Source: Dipetalonema caudispina (taxonomy: Eukaryota; Nematoda; Chromadorea; Rhabditida; Onchocercidae). From it: a stretch of DNA of 64,000 bases. Location of the stretch: NCBI GenBank assembly GCA_013365325.1, contig JABVXV010000044.1, positions 248,001 to 312,000 of the forward strand. The letters run 5' to 3'. Below, in pieces: positions 13,076 to 25,648 of the stretch. The notes beneath the pieces are model-generated. The model saw only the letters and a program-made list of their open reading frames with translations. It ran no database searches and was not told the origin of the DNA. Made by a program: the position numbers and the translations under genes. Each line of letters starts with the position of its first letter. Position 1 is the stretch's first letter.

Positions 13076-14937
13076 TTAGCAGATAGTAATACAATCGCAT
13101 CGACATTGACATGAGTGATTATCAGGATGTTTGTGAACCAGTTTGGACGGATAACTGGTGTCAGGGCACTGTGATATGCCGCAATCACACTCGCATTCCG
13201 AACAATCTAAAAATAAAATACTGCTTTGCAGATTCTATGAATGATCTTGACAGCTGCGCAGTTGTGTTTCAATTGCTAAATGATCCAATCTTTGAAGATT
13301 ATTTCATTACCCATTTATCACCTAACCATTTTTAGCTTCAACCGAACATAGCTAGTTATAATGGTATCCATGATTTCCAATGTGATCGCGTTGCACTGAT
13401 ACATTGAAATATCGATGTCCAAAATAAAATCAAAATATAAACCTTGCAATCTGTGTAACTTTCCCATAGATGAATTAAACGGACAAATTTCCATTTTCCA
13501 TATCAGATCGAATAATGTATTGTTAGCATTGTATTGATGCCAACACTGAAGTCCTCTATAGATTAAATCATTAGCTATTTCATGCTCAAAATGTTCATTT
13601 GGTTGATTAAGACGATCATTTATGCATGCATTTTCATCTATGGTAATGTTCTTTGATGTACAACATATTGGATCCCATCTGAAAAAGAAAAACTGATGCG
13701 GTAAGATATTATAGGATTCTTGAATCTATTATAACTCCATTCTTAAGAAGACAGATGGGTAGAGCTATCAAGTGCATTAAAACTTAAGAATTTTGTTGTT
13801 CTAAAGCAGTAAGGAAGGATGAATTTATTTTCAGTCATAGAAAGACTTTCAAGGAATCATTTCAGAAGTTCATAATAAGAATGCAAAAAGTGTGAGGAGT
13901 TAATCATGAATTTTTGATATTTACTTGTAAGATTTATTATTATTCGTCTATCTCTTTGTTTTGTAAAATAAACGTCTAGAAAGTTCATTTCAATGCCTTT
14001 CCTTGATAGTTAAATTAGTTTTGACCAAATTAGAAAGGATGAATGGATTTTGTAGGATTCATTTTGAGCATTTCCTGTGATTTTGTACCTAAGAATGCAT
14101 GGAATGAAATAAGTAACTTACAGCGTAACTTTAGTGGGATTTTCAATAACATATAAATTGAAGCCTGCAAGCCACGTTTGTCCGGAACAACCTTCCGCTA
14201 TACCGGAACAATGAGGTACACTTTGTAATCGGTTGCATTTGACCTCAAGAATACTGTTGAAAGAAAGTGAAGTTCACTAAGAAGACATGGATACAACAAA
14301 TTAATTTAAAAGATTCCAAATCACATTGTGAAAGTACTAGTTACAGTGATATTACAAGGCCTAAGCAAATAAGAGCATGCTGACTTTCGGGAACTAATCC
14401 ATCCCAAATTGTTTATCAATGGGTCATAAAACAGATGGAAACCGATGATTTAATTCGAAATATCCACGGGTAGTGAATTTAATCACATAGATACTTAAAT
14501 ATATGTGTTCAGTAAATAGCAGTATCATTCAATCTATGGGAAAGATCTTTTGTATAGAAATTATGTTCAGAAATAAGTGCCCTTCAGATCCCCATTATTT
14601 ATTATTTTCCGATACTTCGATCAATTATGTTTTATCGATCTCTTCCAGCAGTACTCTGAAATGATGATCAAAAAAAAAAAAAAAGCAAAAATGAATTGAA
14701 AAAAACTCCAAAAAGTACCAGTTGTGTATTTCGTTCAATAAGTTCACACTGTATTAACAATGAGCCTAATTTCCCATTGTATTTGGGAGATCGTTGTATT
14801 TTTGACACTCGATAGCCTGGTTTACATGTTAGTGAATAGTCAATCGCAGTAGATGTAAAGGTATTGATGGTATTCGCAAAAGTGTACCAGAACAAGAAGA
14901 ACCAATGATGGGCAACATACATCTTTATATGAAACAT
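13076..14937 (-). CDS. Secreted cysteine-rich protein, family not recognised (about 238 aa)
   Basis: Minus-strand exons: 14719-14937 (first), 14122-14253, 13443-13678, 13076-13206 (last, stop 13076-13078). The first exon encodes a hydrophobic stretch (HHWFFLFWYTFA) soon after Met, read as a signal peptide, followed by LTCKPGYRV. Middle exons carry paired cysteines (WDPICCTS, NACINDR, LQCWHQY, MEICPF). The last 43 residues hold ten cysteines in two clusters (CSECECDC and SCQCRCDC), ending in Cys. The last three exons join in phase at good consensus sites. The join from exon 1 to exon 2 does not close in phase, so a small exon is missing or the exon 1 donor differs. Start could be the ATG at 14937 or at 14922. 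I do not recognise the family; an extracellular or cuticle-associated role is only a guess from the secretion signal and disulfide-type composition. Confidence 0.65.
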
Positions 14938-16132
14938 GATGTGGATGCCCACATGTGATACGCAGGTGTCACATTCTTCATTTTCATCTTATCCCTTCCC
15001 TACATACTTGCTAGAAGAGATGAAGAAAGATCCATTGGTCAATCATTAATCATCCTCCAACATGTCAATCGTATTCTTTCTCCACAACCCGTCCTTTTAT
15101 TCACATTTGTTTTTTAATTTCCACAGATACCACCCCAATACATTCGTTGATATGTTGTCGTAAAATCCTTTCCAGGTAATAAATTAATTATAAACTCGAT
15201 CTGATTAACCTAACTTTTTTTCATGCCAATTGATAGGATCGCATGAAAAGAAAAGAAGCAAAGATGGATTGAGTAAATGAATTAAAATGTTTGAGCTAAT
15301 GTCTGGAAGAAGTTTCAATTCCTGGCATTCAGAGAAACAGTATTTGACAACTTCTAGGATGCATCACTTCTGACAGACTATAGCGAAAGTTGAGAGTTCA
15401 TAAACCATACAATAAATGAAGACGCATCCCAAGAACACAATGGCATCATAACAAATATCCTTCTGAATCAATAATTTATTTTACGGGTGCGTAGACTTCA
15501 ATCTCGTTTATTATGAAAATGAGTATGAATATCTATATACTATCAATTTTCTGGAATTTTTACTCCCATTTATATCAAACCAAGATTTTTACTAATTCAC
15601 CAAAAGTTTACTAATTCACCGTTTCAAATAGGCGATTATCTTCCCCAGTTTATTTGCACTGAGAAGATATATTTAAGACAGCACATACCATTATTTAGAA
15701 ATTATAATCACAATTACAATGTGAACAAGAAAAAAGAAAAAAAAATTATTTCATCGTTTTATATTTTAGAAAAATATCAGCCTATTGAAGAGCATTATTT
15801 AATATAACAAGAAAGAATCTTGTCCATTACAGCACTCAACTGTTCAAAAGAAGAAGGAAAAATATTTCAAACCACTTGACAAACCTATTGCAATGATAAA
15901 AATTAAATTGAAATCAAACAAATAAATTCTAACCAAAAACTTACTTCGCTTTCATAAATAATTGGATAAGAAATTTGGCACAGAATCGAGTTCTACAAAA
16001 ACCAACTCAGTACGACCGTCAAACAGATAACAGTTATGCACGTCAGATTAACTCATAATGCAATGAGTCTGTGTTTTCCAAAAAAGAATTTATTATAAGC
16101 AGGGATACATACAGCGAAGAACGAATTAAGCT
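14938..16132. other. Intergenic region, nothing recognised
   Basis: AT-rich spacer between the secreted Cys-rich gene and the NPL4 stop codon, both on the minus strand. No frame with splice support was seen on either strand. Confidence 0.45.
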
Positions 16133-19100
16133 TCAGGTTTCTGAACGAGGAAGACCACACATGGAACAATCTGTCCGTCCCACCGAATTTTCAAATGTAC
16201 AATGCTTGCAAGACCATTTACTGCTTGATTCAACGGTTGATGATTCTAAAAGGAATTAGAGTTACAGTAATCTGTCCCATCCCTTGTAAACAACATAATT
16301 AGCTAAAAAAAAAAACAAACCTTCATCACTTAAATAAAATGAAACTCTTCTTGGTTTTCTTCTCTTACTACTAGATAGCCTTTTAAAATGCTTATGAAAA
16401 CTTGCTAAAACCAGCACTTTCACCTTGCACTGAATGAAGGCATACTGTTGACAGTGTTGCCCAGTTGGTATTGCTAGATGCCCACTCCATCGCTTTAACT
16501 CGATCTTGTTGTTGAACAATATCGCAAAGGGATTTAACTTCTTCCTGAAATTCACCTCATAAATTATATTATCATAATACGATTTCTTCACCTGATGATG
16601 CTAATTATGTCTTGTGTTTTGATTTGAATATTACCATAGATAAAATTTTTGAACCCACACAACTCAAAATCATGCTGAATCCATTTCAAAAAAAAAAAAA
16701 AAAAAAAAAAAAAGAAAAGAAAAAACAAAACAACAAAGAAACAGCTGCTTACCTTAGAGAATTTGACTATATCATTATTAAGAAGGAAAAGAAGAAAATG
16801 AAAATTCGTTGCCAACTCAATAAATTGATTCTGTGAAAATTCAGATATATATCGACCAACTGTTTTTGAATCCTGAAACGGGAATTTTGGAGAATGTGAG
16901 AATGAACGGTAGGAAAAACCATATCCTCTGATGATGTAAATCTGGTTCAACTTAAAAGATTTACGACAAAACTGCTTAAATTCCGAAACTATTAACAGTA
17001 TTCTGTCATAAATATAGTTTGAGGCGAGTAAGATGTGCAGCCCTTTGTATCTTCCTAAAGTAGAATAAGTAAAAATTAGCAGAGATGACACTGTTACAAA
17101 TACGACTTAAAAATTTTTTGACTGCTGAAAAAAGTGGGCCATTTGAACACTCCTAAAACTTAAAAAAAAAAAAAAACAAAACAGAAAACTGCAAATAATG
17201 TAAAAAAATTCCAAATGAATATATACCTGCAATTCACCAATCAATGTACGGTTCTCAGTTGGAAACCAACATTTTTTTGAAATATTAAATGTAGCGTGTG
17301 GTTCCTTTGGCATTCCTGCCGGGACATCAACAAGCAAGTACTCAACAGGCATCGGACGGCCATTTTTTCTTGTTTCAACGCCGTATTCATTCTTTTCCTT
17401 AGAAAAATTTACATAAATACGTGTTTTTGCATTACGTATTAATTGCAGAAAAATGACAGAATTGATACTAAAAGCAGCAGAATTTTATGTGACATACCAT
17501 ATAATAGACATCAGTGATGTACTGTGATGAAGTTAAGGGCACTTCGCGCAAATAAGCCAACTCAGGATGAGAGGTTGGACACAACAAATTTGCCTCAACG
17601 AGAGAAGCACACTGATTCGAAACTTGATAACCACTAAAATCAATTTGATTCCATTCATTACCTGTAAGCATTGCAAGATAGGAAATGTATACTGAATAAA
17701 ATCAAATTTATTTTATTAAGTGATTCAAACAACTACACGCCAATATCTGATAGGATAAAGTGGTGCATAGTTGGAACATGATTTACTTGCTTCTGAAAAA
17801 ATTAGAACTTCGGGTTTATATCAAATTCTTTTCCATACTGCTTATCGTATTCATGTTTTAGCTTTCGTCTAGGCTATAACATGTCACTTTAAGTCTTGAT
17901 TTTGATATTATACCTGTGCTGTTTAAGCTGGTGTAGATTACAGCTGAACTGATTTCTAGACAAGAAAATCAGTAGTATTATATAATCGTCTTCCATGGAG
18001 CAACAAAGTAAAAGTTCTAGATCGAAATGTTAGCTTCATTTAATCAATACTAAGTTGAACCATTATTTTGAAAAATGGACCTGACGCAACAACCGTGGTG
18101 AATTTAGAGCCAAAATATCCATCAGTGCAAAAAGTAGTTATGTTAGGATATTTATTTTGCAACCAACCAGCCGTGATGCATTCTTGTGCAGTAAGGAAGA
18201 AAGAATCCTGAAAAAAAATGAAAAATGTCTAAGCCATGAATTTTTTTAGAAATCCAAAACATTTAGCTTGATCAAAAAAAAAAAAAAAGTTGTGAAATAT
18301 GGGAACCTTGTGCCGCGTACAACAAACAGTGCCTTTAGATGAATCTGCAGACCATAAGTCAGTGAAAATCCAACCAACGCGTTTCAAATTAAGGTAGGAA
18401 CAAAGTTCATCTACTATTTTCTCTTGTGGATCGGCTTCTAGACTTACTGAATCTGCCGAACAGGACTATAACATCAAGAATTTGGAACACGGAAATAAAA
18501 TCTGGGAATGAAAGTATATGAACAATTACATAAACTAAACAAAATAGATAAATCAAACCTGTGGTGGCTCATAAATAGCAGCAACTGTTGCTTTAATCCC
18601 AAGTGGAATCTCTTGAAAAGGTTCGTAACGCCCAATCATATAACCCATTCTTTGATGACCCGTTTTACGCCAAAATGCAAGGAAACGATTCACAACTTCC
18701 TCATTTTCAATTGATATGTTGTCCACATGTCGAAACCGCTAAAAATGACAGAAAGAATGCAATTACACGAATATATATGACGTTTCTTTCGATAGCAGAG
18801 CAGTACTGCGTGTCGTTTTCTTTTAGAGTTGCAACGTCTTATTTACTGAAAGATATATTAGACACTGTCTTGCTTCGTTTGAAAGATGATCTAAAATATA
18901 TCACTCTTGATAACCCTAAATAATGTGAGAAATGAAATAAACCTTCCTTAAGCAAAAATTTAAGAAACCTGTCTATTGAGTGTGACCATCGGAGGACGAC
19001 ATTTGCTACATATGCCTTGTGGATAAGGTTTATGACCTGGACAGTTAGGTTTCAGTGAACAAACAATATTTTCTAGTGGTTTTTTTAGCTGTGTTCCTTT

Positions 19101-19838
19101 ACCATGACCAGCGGTCATTTTACGCACATATGCATGGAAAGACATATGCTTGATATCCTTCTTTTTGAGGTAGTCTTCATCGTATGGCTGAAAGAAAGTT
19201 GGTAAAAAACCTTTCCAAAACTTCAACAATTGCCAAAAATAGAATTATGCTATAACCCATTTACATGAGTTATTGCAATTCTCGATTTGTTATTGATACT
19301 GAAAGAATGAGATAGTGCCCACGACTAGGTCTGATATTTGCGGTAATAAAGTTGCCAATAGAAAAGTTATAACCTAGATATGATAACCATGTTCTCAAGC
19401 ATATCTCCAATAATTAATGAGAAAAGCTTACATCTAACGGTAAGCAATGAGTGCATTTTTGACGTGTACCGTGATGACACATGCGTGGATCCCTCTCTCG
19501 TATAATCATTCCATCTTGCTTTGCAAGATAATTATCCACTTCATCAACTTTTTTCTGGAAATAATGTAAGATGCAGGATGTTAATACAAGACACGCTTAA
19601 AAATTTGTATAACAAAATCTTACTGTTTAAGCAAATCCTACAATCGAGCTGTTAACATACAATTAAATTGATTAAATTCTTCATTAAATTAAGAAAGTTT
19701 CCCTTCTATAAAAATAAGCGAGATAGTTACGCATTCCTGCATGAACTGTTAACATGTGATAATGACGAAAAAAAAAAAGAAACAGACCATTAATGACGCT
19801 TCGAATACCATATTTGAAATCCTTTTTTTTTTGCAATC
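16133..19838 (-). CDS. npl-4: NPL4 (NPLOC4) p97/CDC48 cofactor, N-terminus incomplete
   Basis: Subunit of the UFD1-NPL4 heterodimer that delivers ubiquitinated substrates to the p97/CDC48 unfoldase. Minus-strand exons: 19788-19838, 19432-19554, 18969-19187, 18559-18738, 18307-18465, 18081-18207, 17498-17661, 17227-17397, 16753-16872, 16424-16544, 16321-16404, 16133-16245; they encode 543 aa in closed phase. Visible in order: the zinc-binding NPL4 region ([47 protein letters not shown]), the MPN-like domain ([45 protein letters not shown]) and a C-terminal NZF finger ([11 protein letters not shown] with CSMCGLPR). The JAMM metal-binding pattern is absent, as in all NPL4 proteins, so it is not a protease. 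Human NPL4 is 608 aa; the first 65-100 residues (UBX-like domain) were not located. An open segment around 19839-19916 might supply part of it. Confidence 0.93.
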
Positions 19839-21916
19839 CTGAAATTACGACATATTCAAATAATGGAATGCGATTCTCACCGATATGAAGTGAGCTAATC
19901 TCTTGATAAAATCCTAAACTTAATATTAGACAGAAGCATTACACAACATCCTATACAAGTGAAAAGGTCATCAGGACGACCTTATTAACAGGTCCGGGCA
20001 TCCGCAAAGTATCAGCTTCATATGGGTTAATAGTGGATCAGCAGTCAAACTTTGTGATAGGTGTGAGTATTTCAGATGATATCCTCTTCCTCCTATATTT
20101 TTACCACAAACAACATCGACAAATACCACTTATGAGAAACAGGAAATGTCAATCCACTTCTATGATATACATTCTTGGGTTACCGATCTCTCCACACTAT
20201 ATATAGCTTAAACTTTAAAATACAATCTCTTTCGAGTGAATCTATTAAACAATGCAGTGGCTAATGCTAAATTAAATTAAAAACAGCTTATGGATGCTAA
20301 CTTTTCATTTTCTGTTGCTTCAAATAATTTATTGGGATCTCTCATTGACTTACTAAATAGAGTCAGATATGACCAAGGTTACAATAAGTTTATGGTTTAT
20401 GTTGTTTTTCTACTAACCTCTATTTCTAGCATGGTAGGTTATCCTTACATGTCAAAAGCAGAAGTATGAAGAAGCAAAATTCATCAATGAATTCAACAAA
20501 TCAAGTATATCACCGAAATTATGCAAGAGTTTTCAAAAAAAAGAAAAAAACTATTAAGCCTTATATAATGAGCCGATAAAAGCAAAATCAACGATTTCTG
20601 TTAGAATTCTACACAATGATACCCATTGCTATTGAAGATTTTCTGATTAAGTTGTTCTACTAGTTGGAAATCACGATGAAATGATTGTATTTTCACGATT
20701 AATGAATGTTACAATACTTCGACCTCTCTTTATATAAATATACATGTATATAAATAGATAGATGGATAGGTAGAAATAAGCGATAGGATATGACAACAGC
20801 AAAAAGCGAACACACTAATAATACAGCAATGGAATAAATAGTGATGGAACAAAACATTTCTTCCCATAAGGTCTTTAGAAGAAACTATACAAAATCAATC
20901 CTATTTAGAATTATATTGATGATCTTCTCCTTCAGACAGGGAATTAAATAAAAAAAATGAAGAAAGATAGTGAAATCATAAAATAGTTGCCATTCCGCCT
21001 TCCTTTTGATTTTTCTATCCTTAACTTGATACAACAGGAATTTGGCTATCGAATGGATTAAATGATGTAAATTCCTTTTAGAACGCGCTATGCAGTATAT
21101 CCGGCGTTCACTTCAACACTGAACGATTTACATCAAATATTCCACTGATTGTGATCCTTTCTGTATATTTAATATAATTATGATAGTGTATGCAAAAGCC
21201 CCCTTCCTGGTTTCGATATAAAAGAAACTGTAATTAGACTATGATAAAGCATGGGATCATTTATGCACCATAAACTTCCAAATAGAGAAAACCTCGGAGT
21301 TCAACTCCACATAGCATTGAAAGTATATACAGTGAGTGAAGAGGATGAAATTAGATATTTTCAATTTTCCAAGTCTTATTATTTTAAAATTATTATAGTT
21401 TTAATGGCGAAACCATTACAATTTCCGTCTTAGTAAACATGCTTTTCAACTAGCTTCTAACAACAACAACGACGAAGTCTCGCCATAATTCCATGAATTC
21501 ACCGAATGCTTTGTAAATAGTTGAAGACTTATAAGCCCTATGGCATTACTCTTCTCCCCAAATTAGTCATTTAATGAATACAGAAAACACAGTAAAAATC
21601 ATGGCAGTCTCGCTACTGATTCAACTGACTGTATTTTGTCGGGAAGCACTTGACTCATTTCTTTTGACCTCTTGCTGCTGCAAACAGATTCAGATTCAGT
21701 AATAAGAAGTATTTGGTAACGAATATGAAATTGCACTCTCCTACTCATTTCTATATTTATATTAGTATCCATCCCTATATTTACTATGTTACTACTGATC
21801 TTATTCTTCTTTTAGAAGATCTTGAAACGCATGATTCACAAAATAAGGAATTTTCTGATTGTTTTATCATAATTCTGTGGTCGTGGAGTTAATAGCAACT
21901 TAAATGTCAACATACA
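19839..21916. other. Region expected to contain the NPL4 5' exon(s); unresolved
   Basis: AT-rich. The NPL4 UBX-like exon and start codon should lie here on the minus strand, but I found no confident match. A minus-strand stretch at about 19839-19916 stays open and ends in LHIGENRIPLF-type sequence, which could be the end of that domain; this is weak. Confidence 0.35.
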
Positions 21917-24840
21917 TTATATTTCAGGGGTTTCACGGTCTTTCTGAGCAAAATTTCCTGGACGAAACGCACGATCGCGGTTTTTTCCTTTATATGATTC
22001 TGTCATTAATGGGAATTCCTATAATACGTTTAGAAAAAGTCGAATGGAATTCAAGAAATTTATACTTATGTCAGAAATCTGTTCTCATACGTATAACCCA
22101 CATAAATCAATTTTTTTGTGCTTAGTTTTACGAAACTTAAAAAATCTATCAAAAAATTACCTGTTTGGCATACACTTGAGACACACGAACTTTTCGTCTT
22201 GTTCGTGAGGCGATAGAATCCATCGATGACCAACAACAACTGGGCAAGACTTCCTTCATTTCAGATTCTGAGAACGACACTGTTGACGAATTCAACAGCG
22301 GGTTGGGTGAATATCCATTATACGTTTTATCGACGTTTCTGAAATAGCGACGCATTCGAATCCAAAAATTTTACTGCCTAACTGCTTTTCAAATTGGTCT
22401 GAAGTAATTATAAATTCATACTGAAAAAAAAAATAATCTCAAAACCATTACTAGAATTAAAAGTGCGCTTCCATTAGCTATCATTCTCTATAAAGAGAAA
22501 GAAATCAAAATGTAAGGTGCCGAATTTCTGTTCTAAATTTAGGTACAAATACATCAGAAATTCACCTTGATTTCTCACAAGCAATTTGATGCACTGCTTC
22601 TTCCAAGTTGTTAAAAACACGTGCTGGTAAATTCCTCAGCTTTTCTAATATGTCATCGAATTTCATTTTCAGATCCAAAACCATCTCATTCTAAAAAGAA
22701 TGCGACAGTTATACAAATAAATTCATGTAAAAAGAAATCTAATATTGTAAAGCTTACTGTAGTTTCTAGAGAAGCTGGTTTACCAATTTCAGGAACACTA
22801 GTTTCTGAAGAACATATATCATCAACTTTCGGACTTCGAAAATCAACGCTTTCATCAAATCTAACGGTTTTTATCTGAAAAATAATTTCATACGAGATTT
22901 TCATTTATCAACATCATGCACTAATACCGTCTTTCACAAAACAAATTCAAAAATTATTTAATCAACAGGAACTAACTGGTGTTCTTTTTGACATCTTAAC
23001 AGCTGAAGATGGTGTAACCAAAATGGAGGTAGTATCAACTTTCGCCGAAGTAATCGCTCCAAGAGAAAAGGAGCGGGCAGCTAACGCCGTCACTGGCAAA
23101 GGTTTAGCAAATTTCACAGCAGCTGTGTCCAAAGGATTTACGCCATTAGGAAATAACGATGGTCTTTCACGGCCACGCTAAATGAAGAAAATGTTAGTGT
23201 GATCAGATTGTTAAGTAAAGTTCTAATAGAGTTGAAAGAATGGCTAATTTCTAAAACCATCACTCTTGTCAAGTGATCAAAAATAAGTACTGGCAATAGC
23301 TTGATTTTATGGAATAGGAACACAAGTATCAATAGTTAATCCAAAGCAAATAGAATTGAAATGACTTAAATAAGTGAAGAAAACATTTAGACAGTTGAAA
23401 ATAACTTACGAAGATGGAAGCTCTTCCAGAAATTGAATTTTGCGGACATCTGTTTAAAATGCTTGTTAATGCGGCATCATCACGTTCAAATATTTCATTG
23501 ATTGGTTTTAGAGGTGTTTTTACAAAATGAGGCTTTGGCTTGTTTTTTGCGTCTGAACGCTGAAATCAATTCTTCTCACTGACTATAATGATAAAAGACA
23601 GAAAAGTACTGAATGGATAATTAAGAAATACCAAGAAACATAACTTTGAAAAATCTTTTTAAAGAGTTGAAATTTTACGCTTCGGTAGAAATAAATATTG
23701 AAAAATTCAAATTAAAATACTTGCATGAAGGATAGCTTCAGAAATCGATTGTTTATTGTTAGATGTATCGGCTATTTGCTTGTCTCTTTTTGGTGAAATA
23801 TGTTGTAACTTAAGAGGCATTAAAGATTTCTGGCATGGTCCAAGTTTAATAGTTGATCTTGGAACCGTCTGCAAAACTCTGATGTATGGAGTAACCCTTC
23901 CCAAAATACTCGAAACATAATAGAAAATGAAGCACAATAGAAATGTTATTTTTGTATCCAATATTATATTTTATCTAACTGCTTAAATCATGGTAGTGCT
24001 GACCTTGACACTAAATTTCGTTAAATGGGTTCCTGCCGAACAGCCTGTCTTGATTTTCCGATTTTGTGCCCTGAAAAACTGCTATATGCTTTATGAAGAC
24101 ACATTTACCAACCGTATATCTTTGTAATAGAATTCTAAACTACTTGAAATGCTCAAGTTTAGATATAGCCAGAACGGTCCAGAACTTAATTTTAGGATTA
24201 AAATATTTCTCATGGCAATATATTAAAATGTAATCACTCCTATCACTCTATTATATGTATGCTGCTGATGATTCTAATATAAAAAAAAGATAGATGAGAG
24301 ATTTGGGCTTACTGTATATATTTATAACCAACTTGAAAGTGTTATGTACAAAAATAATATTGAATATTAAACTTACGCATATTTCGCGCCAGCATCAATC
24401 ATCCTTTTCCGTTTCTCTGCAGCTGTAAGTTGTTTCGATATACCACCATCATTTGTTTTACGCAGTGTTGAAGTCCGATGTGCACTGGAATTGACTAAGG
24501 CATAATATAAGGCTGACAAGTCTTCCTACTAGTTCTTAATTAATGTGCACTTAAAGATTAAACTTCAGCTACAAAGTATGATATATTTGGACATTTTTAT
24601 CTGTCAATATTATCATAGCCTATGTGATGTTGCTGATAATTATATATTTCTTTAAAGAAAACGAAGATTGAATTTTACCGAAAAAAAATGACGTAGATAT
24701 ATATATCTCAAGATTTTACACGGTAGATTCATTTGCATATTTCTTTCGAGTTTATCTTCAACCACAACTTTTAAATCTGCTTCATTTTTAATGAAAGTTA
24801 CACACCTCTGCCGATTATTTCTCAGTAGGACTCGTCCCAT
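21917..24840 (-). CDS. Uncharacterised 445-aa protein with two PP1-docking-like motifs and CDK-type sites
   Basis: Minus-strand exons: 24722-24840, 24377-24484, 24004-24070, 23721-23868, a 23-nt microexon 23632-23654, 23410-23559, 22977-23177, 22758-22874, 22566-22690, 22161-22338, 21917-22018 (stop 21917-21919). They total 1338 nt and all phases close. The protein is mostly polar and disordered-looking, with a predicted helical, coiled-coil-like segment (NEMVLDLKMKFDDILEKLRN). RCVTF near the N-terminus and KTVRFDE in the middle match the PP1 docking consensus [KR]-x-[VI]-x-[FW]. Proline-directed basic sites (TPLKP, ISPKR, TPIK, SPKV) look like CDK targets. I do not recognise the family; a cell-cycle or chromosome-associated PP1 partner is a guess from motifs only. 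The start ATG sits directly after a CTATAG acceptor. The donor of the first exon (GTGTAA) was chosen for phase over a neighbouring GTAAAA. Confidence 0.65.
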
Positions 24841-25648
24841 CCTATAGATTCTGATATTATCGCACAATATCTCCCGCTGATATATATTTCTTCCACTGCT
24901 GTGAGAAATGGTTCTTCTGCAACTTTATAGAGAGATTCAATTGAAATAACTCGTCAGATAAGATTTATCCGATATGATATGAGATAGGAATACTCATTTA
25001 GATGATTATTTTGCTAAATTTGGAATACGACGAATATCCAAAAAGATCACCAATACCTTCCATGAAAAAATTTAATTTCTACTCTTCCCGCCATTCATAT
25101 CATTCGAAAATAAAGCTACATTTAACGCGTTTAATATGAAAAATTATGATCCCATACGGGAGGTTGGTTATCGTTGTAACCCTTCCACGTACGCGTATTT
25201 GCTTAAGTGTTGCGTTACGTGTTCTCATTTTACACGTTAATCATCTTTTCGGGACATCCGAATGTTTGAAAGTTATACTACTTACCATAGTGAATTGTGC
25301 TGCATTCAAGTTTGCAGTAGTTTGAATAAGCATATCGTATTTGCACAATACGACTTGCTAAAAAGCCTTGCTACGCTGGCATTAATTCGATGAAGAAGCG
25401 TAAACGTTATTTAGTGATGTGCGGATGTTTATTAGACTCCGTGATCGGAATCACGGATCAGTACATCAATTAGAGAATTCCATAGCTGATAGTTCCTTTA
25501 ATTTATACTTCTTTTCTTCTATTTGGATATTCCAGTATTAAAGTACTTCAGTACTGTGTATCAAATTACGCCATTTTCACAAGCAAATCTGTTACAGTAA
25601 TGTATTGTTTTATTCCTTATTTATCGCGGAATATAATTTAAAAAAAAA
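24841..25648. other. Intergenic region upstream of the PP1-motif gene
   Basis: About 0.8 kb between two minus-strand genes. It should contain the promoter of the 21917-24840 gene and the 3' UTR of the FAS1 gene. No motif I can name confidently. Confidence 0.45.

Noticed and set aside
13111..13335. Plus-strand 74-aa frame with Cys and Trp, followed by an AATAAA
   Set aside because: It overlaps the last exon of the minus-strand Cys-rich gene, which joins in phase at good splice sites and has a far more ordered cysteine pattern; the plus frame is its shadow.
16588..17091. 167-aa minus-strand frame
   Set aside because: Contains a poly-A/T run; only 16753-16872 is coding, as an NPL4 exon. The rest is intron read-through.
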